Shown here: positions 31,399 to 39,063 of the stretch, one piece after another
Position numbering within the stretch: position 1 is the stretch's first letter
Layout of the letters: each line of letters starts with the position of its first letter
Source: Butyrivibrio sp.
Lineage (GTDB): Bacteria; Bacillota; Clostridia; Lachnospirales; Lachnospiraceae
Assembly (NCBI GenBank): GCA_014799955.1
Contig: JAAVHB010000124.1
Span: 1-39,063, forward strand
Reading direction: 5' to 3'
Length of the DNA: 39,063 nt
Position numbers and translations under genes: made by a program
Notes under the pieces: generated by a model
The model's input: the letters and a program-made list of their open reading frames with translations, nothing else
Databases searched by the model: none
Told to the model about the DNA's origin: nothing

Positions 31399-32637
31399 TT
31401 AGTAAAGCGGATGCGCGTCCGTAAGAGCCTTCACGATTTCCATCGCCTTTGCCTTAGAAGCCTCCTCGTCCGTAACAGCCAACGAAATAGCTTCCGCAAC
31501 CTTATCCATATCGTCCGTGTTAAAGCCCCTTGTCGTAACCGCCGCCGAGCCGAGCCTTATTCCGCTCGTAGTGAAGGGCTTTTCCGGGTCATTGGGAATC
31601 GCGTTCTTGTTGCAGGTAATGTTTACCGTATCAAGAAGCTTCTCCGTAGCCTTTCCGGTAACCCCCTTGCTTCTTAAATCAACAAGCATGAGATGGTTGT
31701 CCGTTCCGCCCGATACAAGATTAAAGCCGCGAGAAAGAAGTCCCGAAGCCAAAGACTGCGCGTTGTCAACTATATTTTTGGCATATGTCTTAAACTCCGG
31801 TTCAAGCGCCTCCTTAAAGCATACCGCCTTCGCCGCAATCACATGCATAAGCGGTCCGCCCTGAATTCCGGGGAAAATAGCCTTATTGAAATTGAATTTG
31901 TCCGCGGCTTCCTGATTGCAGAGAATCAGTCCGCCTCTGGGTCCTCTCAGGGTCTTGTGCGTGGTCGTGGTAACAACGTCCGCATATGGAATGGGGCTCA
32001 TATGCTGTCCGCCCGCTACAAGTCCGGCGATATGCGCCATATCGACCATAAGAACCGCTCCGACCTCGTCCGCGATTTCACGGAACTTCTTGAAATCTAT
32101 TTTGCGCGCATATGCGCTCGCGCCCGCGAGAATCATCTTAGGTCTGCACTCCTTGGCAATCTTAAGAACCTCGTCATAATCAATAAATCCCTCATCGTTT
32201 ACCCCGTAAGGCACGCAGTTGAAATATTTACCCGACATATTCACGGGTGAGCCGTGCGAAAGATGTCCGCCGTGCGCAAGATTCATTCCCATATATGTGT
32301 CACCGGGCTCAAGAATCGCAAAAAACACCGCCATATTAGCCTGCGCTCCCGAATGAGGCTGTACGTTTGCGTAATCGCATCCGAAAAGCTTCTTGGCGCG
32401 CTCAATTGCAAGATTCTCAACTATATCGACATACTGGCAGCCGCCGTAATATCTTTTGGCGGGATAGCCCTCGGCATATTTGTTGGTAAGGGTACTGCCC
32501 ATTGCAGACATTACCGCTCTGCTCACAAAATTCTCGGATGCAATCAGCTCAATATGGTCATTCTGTCTTCCGGTCTCAAGCGTAATCGCGTCCGCAATCT
32601 CCGGGTCAAAGTTCTTAACTTCGTCAAATGAATACAT
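31399..32637 (-). CDS. glyA: Serine hydroxymethyltransferase
   Basis: 412 residues, full length. It interconverts serine and glycine with tetrahydrofolate and supplies one-carbon units. Seen are [10 protein letters not shown] near the start, [13 protein letters not shown], the PLP-ring Asp in VDMAHIAGL, and the Schiff-base Lys228 in [19 protein letters not shown] precedes the ATG. It has its own promoter and is separated from the cellulase upstream by a weak terminator. Confidence 0.98.
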   Translation of the reverse strand: MYSFDEVKNFDPEIADAITLETGRQNDHIELIASENFVSRAVMSAMGSTLTNKYAEGYPAKRYYGGCQYVDIVENLAIERAKKLFGCDYANVQPHSGAQANMAVFFAILEPGDTYMGMNLAHGGHLSHGSPVNMSGKYFNCVPYGVNDEGFIDYDEVLKIAKECRPKMILAGASAYARKIDFKKFREIADEVGAVLMVDMAHIAGLVAGGQHMSPIPYADVVTTTTHKTLRGPRGGLILCNQEAADKFNFNKAIFPGIQGGPLMHVIAAKAVCFKEALEPEFKTYAKNIVDNAQSLASGLLSRGFNLVSGGTDNHLMLVDLRSKGVTGKATEKLLDTVNITCNKNAIPNDPEKPFTTSGIRLGSAAVTTRGFNTDDMDKVAEAISLAVTDEEASKAKAMEIVKALTDAHPLY

Positions 32638-32667
32638 TATTATTCCTCCATAAAAATAATTAAATTT

Positions 32668-32696
32668 ATTATATCGCAGTCGGACTGCTTTCGCAA
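32668..32696 (-). promoter_or_regulatory. glyA promoter with palindrome in the spacer
   Basis: Minus strand: -35 TTGCGA (32691-32696), 17-base spacer, -10 TATAAT (32668-32673). The spacer holds a perfect dyad GCAGTC-C-GACTGC (32676-32688), placed where a repressor would block polymerase. Confidence 0.7.
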
Positions 32697-32699
32697 GAC

Positions 32700-32721
32700 A
32701 AAAACCGGATTATCATAATCC
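32700..32721 (-). terminator. Weak terminator at the end of the cellulase gene
   Basis: GGATTA (32716-32721) and TAATCC (32707-32712) pair around the stop codon of the GH5 gene, followed by GGTTTTTG in the minus transcript. The stem is short and AT-rich. Confidence 0.45.
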
Positions 32722-34632
32722 TTCCGCCTCTGTCAGCGTAATACCGTTTTCGCCTAACGGAATCGCATGGTCAAGCCCTACGAATTTACCGCCCTCCTGC
32801 CAGAGCACCTCCTTAACGAAGGCGTATTTTTCCTCGTCCCATGTGACGAAATCGTCAAGCACCATTCCGCCCGTATCGCCCGAATTGGCGTTAAAGCACC
32901 AGAAGGTATGATTGAGATGATAGGTCTTGATAAGCTCGCGCATATAAGTCATCCATTTAAGATTCGGCTCACGCATAAAGCCGCCCCACTCGCCTATCAG
33001 AAGAGGCGCAATGTCCCCGTCATAAATATAAAGCCAGTTGTCGTACCAGCAGTCCTTTGTCAGACTTTCATAGGTGTAATCGCCTTCAAACCAAGGCTGC
33101 GCATATACGCTAGGACCGTAATCGTGCGGCGAATAGACAAGCTTGTTCTGGTATTTTCCGAGATTGACCGGAAAATCCTTAACGCCTCTTAAATTGCCTC
33201 CCCACCAGTTAAAATAATAATCGGCACTGTCGGTTGACGAATAATCGCCGTTATTTTTTATGTCCATGGGATAAATCTCCGTTCCCTCAACAAGTATAAG
33301 CACATTGGGATTGACCGCGAGAATTTTCGCGGCAGCCTGCTCGGCAGTATACTTCCAGTTGTTTTCGGACTTTGAACCGTTCCAGATTGCGGCGGCACTT
33401 CCCTCGTTGGGCTTGCCGTGCGGCTCGTTTTTGAGGTCAAACGCAATTATTGTGTCGTTGTCCTTATAACGCTCTGCCATCCACTCAAGAGCCGAATAAT
33501 AATCCTGAACGCTAACCCTGTCAGTGTACCAGAGATTGACGACATGCCCCGACGCATCGGTCTGGGCGCTGTGGATATCCGGCATAACCTTCATTCCGTT
33601 TTCTTCCGCAAGCTTAAGAAAATATTCGAAAATCTCAAGGCTGTTCATCGAGTTAAGCGTGGGATTGTAGGCGTTGTTGTAATTCGCTTTCGGGTATTCG
33701 CCCGCCGCCCACTGATTTATCAGCTCCGCCGAAATAGGCACCCTTATCAGATTAAAGCCGTGGTCCGCAATCGCCTTTACCGTTGACACAAGTTCACTGT
33801 TCCACAGACCGTCAAAGGTATTTGTTCCGGTATTGTAGCCAAACCAGTTGATACCCGTGAGCCAGACCTCCTTGCCGTCCTTGTCAAGAATTCTGCGCCC
33901 GTCCGTATAAAGCCAGTCATCACCCTGAACGGCGTTTTCGGAACGCTCAAGGAGCTCGGAAACATCGACCTGTCCGCCCTGATTGTCGCCTCCTTGGTTG
34001 TTATTCTGGTTATTGTTCTGATTGTTATTCTGATTAACGCTGCCCTCGCTCACGGCGCATATTATCCCGTTAAGCTTTGCGGATTTCACGCTGAGACTGC
34101 CCTCAACGCCGAGATTGCAGCCTATTGTTACGCTCTGTCCCGCACCTATCGCGCCGTTGTATTCCGCATTGCTTACGCTCAGCGTATTTCCCGAAACCGA
34201 ATATGAAGCGTTCCAGCCCTCGCAGCTTGCCAGCCCCTCAAACTCAAGTTCAAGCTTCCAGCCTTCAATCGCCTCTCCGGTATTGTTCTCTATTCCGAGT
34301 TCAAGACCGTACATGGTCACGCCGCTGTTTTCCCATGAATTTGAGATTGAGTATTTGACGGTCAGACCCTCTTTTGCCTCAACCGGCTCTGCCTCGGTAT
34401 CCTTCTCTGTCTGAGCATCCGTGACGGTTCCGTCCTCTTTTGTAACGTCCTCCGCCTTTGTCTGTGTCTGCGCCTCCGAGAGGGCTCCGTCTTTTGTCGG
34501 CAAAGCTGACGCCTCTTTTTGTCCGCCGCTTCTGCCTCCGACATATTTTCCAAGGAAAAAAGAACCCGCACACAAAAGAAGCACAGCCGCGCATATTCCT
34601 GCTATTATCGTTATTTTTTTACGCTTATCCAA
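32713..34632 (-). CDS. Membrane-anchored GH5 endoglucanase with CBM2-like domain
   Basis: 639 residues. An uncleaved anchor (about 8-28) without a lipobox is followed by an acidic Thr/Glu/Asp-rich spacer, a CBM2-like cellulose-binding domain (about 88-195; [32 protein letters not shown]), a linker with three QNNN units (201-212), and a GH5 catalytic domain (about 235-600). The acid/base Glu403 is in FDLKNEPHG and the nucleophile Glu548 in [23 protein letters not shown] resembles GH5 subfamily 1. It should cut beta-1,4-glucan at the cell surface. The start is a TTG one base after the aspS stop, with GAGAGG inside the end of aspS, so translation is coupled to aspS or sits on the same mRNA. Confidence 0.92.
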   Translation of the reverse strand: MDKRKKITIIAGICAAVLLLCAGSFFLGKYVGGRSGGQKEASALPTKDGALSEAQTQTKAEDVTKEDGTVTDAQTEKDTEAEPVEAKEGLTVKYSISNSWENSGVTMYGLELGIENNTGEAIEGWKLELEFEGLASCEGWNASYSVSGNTLSVSNAEYNGAIGAGQSVTIGCNLGVEGSLSVKSAKLNGIICAVSEGSVNQNNNQNNNQNNNQGGDNQGGQVDVSELLERSENAVQGDDWLYTDGRRILDKDGKEVWLTGINWFGYNTGTNTFDGLWNSELVSTVKAIADHGFNLIRVPISAELINQWAAGEYPKANYNNAYNPTLNSMNSLEIFEYFLKLAEENGMKVMPDIHSAQTDASGHVVNLWYTDRVSVQDYYSALEWMAERYKDNDTIIAFDLKNEPHGKPNEGSAAAIWNGSKSENNWKYTAEQAAAKILAVNPNVLILVEGTEIYPMDIKNNGDYSSTDSADYYFNWWGGNLRGVKDFPVNLGKYQNKLVYSPHDYGPSVYAQPWFEGDYTYESLTKDCWYDNWLYIYDGDIAPLLIGEWGGFMREPNLKWMTYMRELIKTYHLNHTFWCFNANSGDTGGMVLDDFVTWDEEKYAFVKEVLWQEGGKFVGLDHAIPLGENGITLTEAEGL

Positions 34633-34633
34633 A

Positions 34634-36418
34634 TCAAACCTCTCTCAAAGCAATTCCAAGTTCCTCAAGCTGTACGTCCTCCACAATATCGGGCGCTCCG
34701 GTAAGCAGGCAGGACGCGTCCTTTATCTTGGGGAACGCAATCACGTCACGGATATTGTCCGTCTTCGCCATAAGCATAACGATACGGTCAAGACCGTAGG
34801 CAAGTCCCGCGTGCGGCGGAACTCCGTATCTGAAAGCGTTGAGAAGGAAACCGAACTGCTCCTCCGCTTTTTCGTCCGTAAAACCGAGGATATTGAACAT
34901 TTTTTTCTGAATATCGTCCTGATGTATCCTGACGCTTCCGCCGCCAAGCTCAACGCCGTTAAGAGTAATATCATAAGCCTTGGCGCGTACCTTTTCGGGA
35001 GCGGATTCGAGAAGCTCTATATCCTCCTCCATCATCATCGTAAACGGGTGGTGCATAGCAAGCAGTCTGTTCTGCTCGTCGGACCACTCAAACAGCGGAA
35101 ATTCGGTAATCCAGAGGAATTTGTACTCGTCCGGTCTGCGAAGCCCAAGCTCGTCCGCTATCTGAAGTCTTAACGCTCCTAACACGCTCAAAACTATTTT
35201 GGTGCTGTCCGCGGCAAAAAGCAGCAGGTCTCCGGGCTTTCCCTCAAGCCTTTCCACTATCGCGCTAAGCTCGTCCTCCGTCATAAACTTGGAGAACGAG
35301 GATTTGAAGCTTCCGTCCTCGTTGATTGAAAGCCACGCAAGTCCCTTTGCGCCGTAGCCCTTGACAAAATCAACGAGTGCGTCTATCTTTTTGCGGGGCA
35401 TAGCGCCCTGTCCGGCGGCGTTGATTCCGCGGACGGTTCCGCCGTTTTCCAACGCTCCGGTAAACACGCCGAAGCCGCAGCTTTTCACAATATCCGATAT
35501 ATCCTTAAGCTCCATTCCGAAGCGTATGTCGGGCTTGTCGGAGCCGAAGCGGTCCATAGCCTCCTGCCATGTCATTCTTTGAATCGGCAATTCGATTTCA
35601 ATACCGAGTATTTCCTTAAAAAGCTTATACAGAAGCCTCTCGTTCACGTCGATAACGTCGTCTATATCGACAAATGAAAGCTCCATGTCTATCTGCGTAA
35701 ATTCCGGTTGTCTGTCCGCGCGCAAATCCTCGTCGCGGAAGCATTTCGCAAGCTGAAAATATCTGTCGTAGCCCGAGCACATCAGAAGCTGCTTACAAAG
35801 CTGCGGCGACTGGGGCAGCGCGTAGAAGGAGCCCTGATGGATACGGCTGGGTACAAGATAATCCCTCGCCCCCTCCGGTGTGCTTTTCTGCAGAATCGGC
35901 GTTTCGATTTCGATAAATCCCTCTTCCGAAAGGAACTGCCTCGTAAGCGTCGCAATATTGCTCCTCATCATGATTATTTTCTGCAAATCAGGTCTTCTGA
36001 GGTCAAGGAAACGGTATTTGAGCCTTATCTCTTCCTTGGTTTTGGAATCCTCCTCTACGGGGAACGGAGGCGTCTGCGATTCGGAAAGCATGCGGAGCTC
36101 CGTGGCAACGACCTCTATCGTTCCGGTGGCAAGACTGTCGTTTACCGCGCCGGCTCTTTTACATACGGTTCCGACAACGGCGATTACGAACTCGCTCCTT
36201 AAAGCGCCCGCCTTTTCAAAGCCCTCCGCGCCGATTTTTTCCTCCTCAAAAATTATCTGAAGAATTCCCGAGCGGTCCCTTAAATCCACAAAGCATATGC
36301 CGCCCTTGTTCCTGTTTTTCTGAACCCAGCCCATAACCGTGACGGTCTGTCCGATATTTGCCTCCGAAAGCTCGGCGCATCTGCACGTTCTTTTTAGTCC
36401 CTTCATTGATTCTGCCAT
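34634..36418 (-). CDS. aspS: Aspartyl-tRNA synthetase
   Basis: 594 residues, the bacterial type with a GAD insertion. An N-terminal OB-fold anticodon-binding domain ([24 protein letters not shown]) is followed by class II motif 2 [18 protein letters not shown] and motif 3 [13 protein letters not shown]. It charges tRNA-Asp; whether it also charges tRNA-Asn cannot be told here. It starts 12 bases after hisS and ends one base before the cellulase start codon. Confidence 0.98.
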   Translation of the reverse strand: MAESMKGLKRTCRCAELSEANIGQTVTVMGWVQKNRNKGGICFVDLRDRSGILQIIFEEEKIGAEGFEKAGALRSEFVIAVVGTVCKRAGAVNDSLATGTIEVVATELRMLSESQTPPFPVEEDSKTKEEIRLKYRFLDLRRPDLQKIIMMRSNIATLTRQFLSEEGFIEIETPILQKSTPEGARDYLVPSRIHQGSFYALPQSPQLCKQLLMCSGYDRYFQLAKCFRDEDLRADRQPEFTQIDMELSFVDIDDVIDVNERLLYKLFKEILGIEIELPIQRMTWQEAMDRFGSDKPDIRFGMELKDISDIVKSCGFGVFTGALENGGTVRGINAAGQGAMPRKKIDALVDFVKGYGAKGLAWLSINEDGSFKSSFSKFMTEDELSAIVERLEGKPGDLLLFAADSTKIVLSVLGALRLQIADELGLRRPDEYKFLWITEFPLFEWSDEQNRLLAMHHPFTMMMEEDIELLESAPEKVRAKAYDITLNGVELGGGSVRIHQDDIQKKMFNILGFTDEKAEEQFGFLLNAFRYGVPPHAGLAYGLDRIVMLMAKTDNIRDVIAFPKIKDASCLLTGAPDIVEDVQLEELGIALREV

Positions 36419-36430
36419 AGTTTTGTTCTC

Positions 36431-37693
36431 CTATTTATTGATTGGATTTAAATAAAATTCCCTTATATCGGCGTAGCCCTCGTTTTCAAGCTGTTCCTTC
36501 TGGAATTTCTTGTTTTTGTTCATTCTCACTACAAGAACGCTTCTGCCCTCGCCGCGAAGCTTCTGCGCCTCTCTGATGATTTCGCAGAGCCTGTCGGAAC
36601 GGATTCCTTTCTCGATAAGAAACGCCGTTTTATCCGCTTTCCTCGGAACCTCAAAGCCGTTATCGAGAAGAATCGTCACGATTCTCTCAAAGCCGATTGA
36701 AAATCCGCAGGCAGGTGTATCCTGTCCGACAAAGCGTCCCACCATCTTGTCATAGCGTCCGCCTCCGCCCACACTGCTGCCGAATTCGGGCACCTCAATT
36801 TCAAAAATTGTACCCGTGTAATACGACATTCCGCGCACGAGCGACGGGTCGAACACCACCTCAAAATCGTATTCCTTAGTGCCGCTCACACTGTCGATAA
36901 TCTCCTTCAGATTGTCCGATACATCCGGCTCAAGATAATCCTTTATCACGCCGCACACATACGAAAGTCCGTCGGGAGCGCTTTTTATACCCTCAAAGAG
37001 CTTTACATAGGAGTCCACGCTTTCCTCGGAATAGCCCTCCTTAAGAAGCTCCTCCCTTACGCCGTCAAGACCGATTTTATCCATTTTATCGAGAATGATA
37101 AATACGGTGTCGTACTCCTCCTCGGGAAATCCGCTGTATGCCGCCATCGCTTTAAGTATACGGCGCTCGTTTATTTTTATCTTGAAATCCTTGAAGCCGA
37201 TTCTGCCCATTGTAGTCGTCGTGGCAAGTATAAGCTCGATTTCGGCGAGATTGCCCGGCTCGCCCAGTATGTCTATATCGCACTGGTAAAACTGTCTGAA
37301 CCGCCCCTTCTGTGGTCTGTCCGCACGCCATACCGGACCTATCTGAAGCGCCTTGAAGGGTGAGGGCAGATTTGCCGAATTGTTTGAATAAAAACGCACC
37401 AACGGCACGGTCAGATCGTATCTTAAGCCGCCGTCCGTGATATCCTCCTCGCTCTGCGCATCCTCAAGATTGAGCCTCGCGCCCCTTTTGAGAATTTTGA
37501 AAATAAGCTTCTCGTTCTCTCCGCCCTGCTTACTGGAAAGATTGGCGATGTTTTCGACAGCCGGAGTTTCGATTGACGTAAAACCGAAAGCGCCGTAGGT
37601 TTCTTTTATAAGCGAAATGAGATAATCCCTTATCTCCATCTCCCTCGGTAAAATATCCTTCATTCCCGTCATGGGCTTTTTTATTAATGCCAT
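36431..37693 (-). CDS. hisS: Histidyl-tRNA synthetase
   Basis: 420 residues, normal length. Class II motifs are visible: the start KKPMTGMKDILP, motif 2 FRQFYQCDIDILGEPG, the histidine A motif RGMSYYTGTIFEIEV, and motif 3 GFSIGFERI. It charges tRNA-His. Its start overlaps the HD-GYP stop by 10 bases. The pairing hisS-aspS is conserved in many Firmicutes. Confidence 0.98.
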   Translation of the reverse strand: MALIKKPMTGMKDILPREMEIRDYLISLIKETYGAFGFTSIETPAVENIANLSSKQGGENEKLIFKILKRGARLNLEDAQSEEDITDGGLRYDLTVPLVRFYSNNSANLPSPFKALQIGPVWRADRPQKGRFRQFYQCDIDILGEPGNLAEIELILATTTTMGRIGFKDFKIKINERRILKAMAAYSGFPEEEYDTVFIILDKMDKIGLDGVREELLKEGYSEESVDSYVKLFEGIKSAPDGLSYVCGVIKDYLEPDVSDNLKEIIDSVSGTKEYDFEVVFDPSLVRGMSYYTGTIFEIEVPEFGSSVGGGGRYDKMVGRFVGQDTPACGFSIGFERIVTILLDNGFEVPRKADKTAFLIEKGIRSDRLCEIIREAQKLRGEGRSVLVVRMNKNKKFQKEQLENEGYADIREFYLNPINK

Positions 37694-38328
37694 ACCGTAT
37701 CCTCGTTTCCTATAAAATGCGTAATATCATAATTTATCAGAAGTCTGCCCTGCGCGATTACGTCAAGAGCCTCCTGCCTGTGAATCACCTTCTGAAAGGC
37801 GATGAACACTTCCATGTCGTAATTGTGAATCTCTTCAATCATTATACTCATTGCGGTGTCAATGTCAAATGCCTTGCGGTACGGGCGGTCCGAAATCAGT
37901 GCCGTAAACGTGTCGGCAACCCTCATCACTCTCGCGCCGAACGGAATATCCTCACCCTTAAGATTATCGGGATAGCCCGAGCCGTCGTAATTCTCATGGT
38001 GGTACAGAACCGCCTGCAGAATAAAGGGCGAAAAATCATAGTTTTGCAGTACGTCATAGCTGAATTTGGAGTGCATTCTCATATATTTTATATTTTCCAT
38101 CGCGAAGCTGTCATGCGCCCTGCCGTAAAGATAGCCCGAAAGCCTGAGCTTGCCTATATCGTGCACCAGTCCCGCGACCGCCAGCTCATAACAGACGGTA
38201 TCGTCAAGACCCATTTCACACGCGGTCATATACGTCAGATTACTGACGCATATCCCGTGAATCAGATTATCCTTTAAATCCGTCAGCAGCGTTTTTTCCA
38301 TCTGACGGGAATCATTAACCTCATTCAT
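37684..38328 (-). CDS. Stand-alone HD-GYP domain protein
   Basis: 214 residues from the ATG at 38328, which overlaps the hemZ stop by eight bases and has AAGG just upstream; the upstream TTG at 38364 is less likely. The whole protein is an HD-GYP domain: VHDIGKLRL (His56-Asp57), YHHENYDGSGYP (110-120), ARVMRVADTFTALISDRPYR. This family hydrolyses cyclic di-GMP or related nucleotides in other bacteria. It has no receiver, PAS or membrane segment, so its input is unknown. It is transcriptionally locked between hemZ and hisS. Confidence 0.9.
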   Translation of the reverse strand: MNEVNDSRQMEKTLLTDLKDNLIHGICVSNLTYMTACEMGLDDTVCYELAVAGLVHDIGKLRLSGYLYGRAHDSFAMENIKYMRMHSKFSYDVLQNYDFSPFILQAVLYHHENYDGSGYPDNLKGEDIPFGARVMRVADTFTALISDRPYRKAFDIDTAMSIMIEEIHNYDMEVFIAFQKVIHRQEALDVIAQGRLLINYDITHFIGNEDTVWH

Positions 38329-39063
38329 TTCCTTCTGCCTCAAGATATTTTTTCTTTCTGTCAATCATTTCGTCAACCCTGCCGATATAGTCCGACACGT
38401 CCTTTACGTTCTCTATCCTGTCCACACGCGCGGGATTTCTGCGCACTATTTTTGACTGCGCGCCCGCTCCGGCAGCCCAGATAGACTGTTGTTCCTCCAT
38501 TATGAGGATGTTGTACAGTCCCTCTCTGCCGGGCTTTGCGTAGCCGACATTTTCAAAATTGCCAGCCATGTTTTTCTGTCTGTACAAATAATAAGGCTCC
38601 AGCCCCATCACGGCGGCTGCCTCATGCGTAAGCTCCATTATCTCGTCGGTATTTTCGATGCGGTAGCCCGCGTATATGTCCTTAAAAATATTGAGTCCCG
38701 CCGCGCGCTTTATCGCGAGCGAATGAACCGTCAGGCTGTCGGGACAAAGCCGTGCCGCCTCTTCAAGAGTATGCCTGACATCATCCATACCCTCGCCGGG
38801 AAGCCCGACTATCAAATCCATATTTATATTGTCAAAGCCGCATTCCCTTGCCGTTTCAAAGGCATCAACAACCTGCTTTACGGTATGTCTTCTGCCGATT
38901 AAATCAAGCGTTTTCTGATTCATCGTCTGCGGATTTACGGATATGCGGCAAACGCCGTGCCCGCGAAGCGTTCTGAGCTTTGCGGCGTCAATGCTGTCGG
39001 GACGCCCTGCCTCCACGGTGAATTCACGGATTCCGCTCAAATCAAAATTTTCCTCTATGCAGA
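38321..39063 (-). CDS. hemZ: HemZ, coproporphyrinogen dehydrogenase-like radical SAM protein (partial)
   Basis: The frame is open to the right edge, so 247 C-terminal residues are visible, and the radical SAM CxxxCxxC lies outside. FTVEAGRPDSIDAAKLR, RISVNPQTMNQKTLDLIGRRHT, NMDLIVGLPGE and a C-terminal YLYRQKNMAGNFENVGYA match HemZ. It is annotated as oxygen-independent coproporphyrinogen dehydrogenase, although several of these homologues may have other substrates. It is the first visible gene of the HD-GYP, hisS, aspS, cellulase operon. Confidence 0.9.
   Translation of the reverse strand, partial: CIEENFDLSGIREFTVEAGRPDSIDAAKLRTLRGHGVCRISVNPQTMNQKTLDLIGRRHTVKQVVDAFETARECGFDNINMDLIVGLPGEGMDDVRHTLEEAARLCPDSLTVHSLAIKRAAGLNIFKDIYAGYRIENTDEIMELTHEAAAVMGLEPYYLYRQKNMAGNFENVGYAKPGREGLYNILIMEEQQSIWAAGAGAQSKIVRRNPARVDRIENVKDVSDYIGRVDEMIDRKKKYLEAEGNE

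Noticed and set aside
33990-34035. Short tandem repeat that could be taken for a CRISPR-like or satellite array
   Set aside because: It is in frame within the cellulase linker and codes for QNNN units, with no spacers.

Overview
The window looks like chromosomal DNA of a fibre-degrading Firmicute of class Clostridia, probably Lachnospiraceae-like. This is inferred from strong AAGGAGG-type ribosome sites, tightly packed operons, a hemZ / HD-GYP / hisS / aspS block, a DUF815 ATPase, an ABC_trans_CmpB-type membrane protein and a surface GH5 cellulase. No database search was possible. Most genes lie on the minus strand. I saw no rRNA, tRNA, CRISPR array or insertion sequence.

Region 1 (1-8783, minus) is a surface-polysaccharide operon. 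It reads a large family 2 glycosyltransferase, then rfbF, rfbG and rfbH, which make CDP-4-keto-3,6-dideoxyglucose precursors. A class I/II PLP aminotransferase, an acetolactate-synthase-like ThDP enzyme and an NAD-dependent epimerase/reductase (cut by the window edge) follow. The RfbFGH plus ThDP-enzyme pairing recalls the yersiniose (YerE/YerF) route to a two-carbon-branched CDP-sugar. The aminotransferase in the middle is unexplained. Two candidate promoters and a nine-codon ORF lie upstream.

Region 2 (8800-18269, minus) starts from a well-formed promoter, followed by a 26-codon leader ORF with an ideal ribosome site and then terminator structures placed just before the first ABC gene. Four ABC half-transporters follow. 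The first two form an asymmetric exporter pair with one degenerate ATP site; the other two are canonical. A separately promoted lipoprotein esterase with two CBM20-like domains lies downstream. The leader resembles the bmrB-type ribosome-mediated attenuators known upstream of multidrug ABC exporters and is the best candidate regulatory system here.

Region 3 (18296-22365) holds a zinc-ribbon membrane protein and a transglutaminase-like lipoprotein (minus), then a PHP-domain phosphoesterase and an XRE regulator with two membrane segments (plus).

Region 4 (22374-28511, minus) runs pheA, a DUF815 AAA ATPase, ppx and ppk1 with short gaps, so Phe biosynthesis and polyphosphate turnover may be co-transcribed. 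Region 5 (28598-31389) holds a DUF5050-like anchored protein, an RlmI-type rRNA methyltransferase and a small CmpB-type membrane protein.

Region 6 (31399-39063, minus) has glyA with its own promoter, and an operon hemZ (partial), HD-GYP, hisS, aspS and a membrane-anchored GH5 cellulase. The cellulase starts at a TTG one base after the aspS stop codon.
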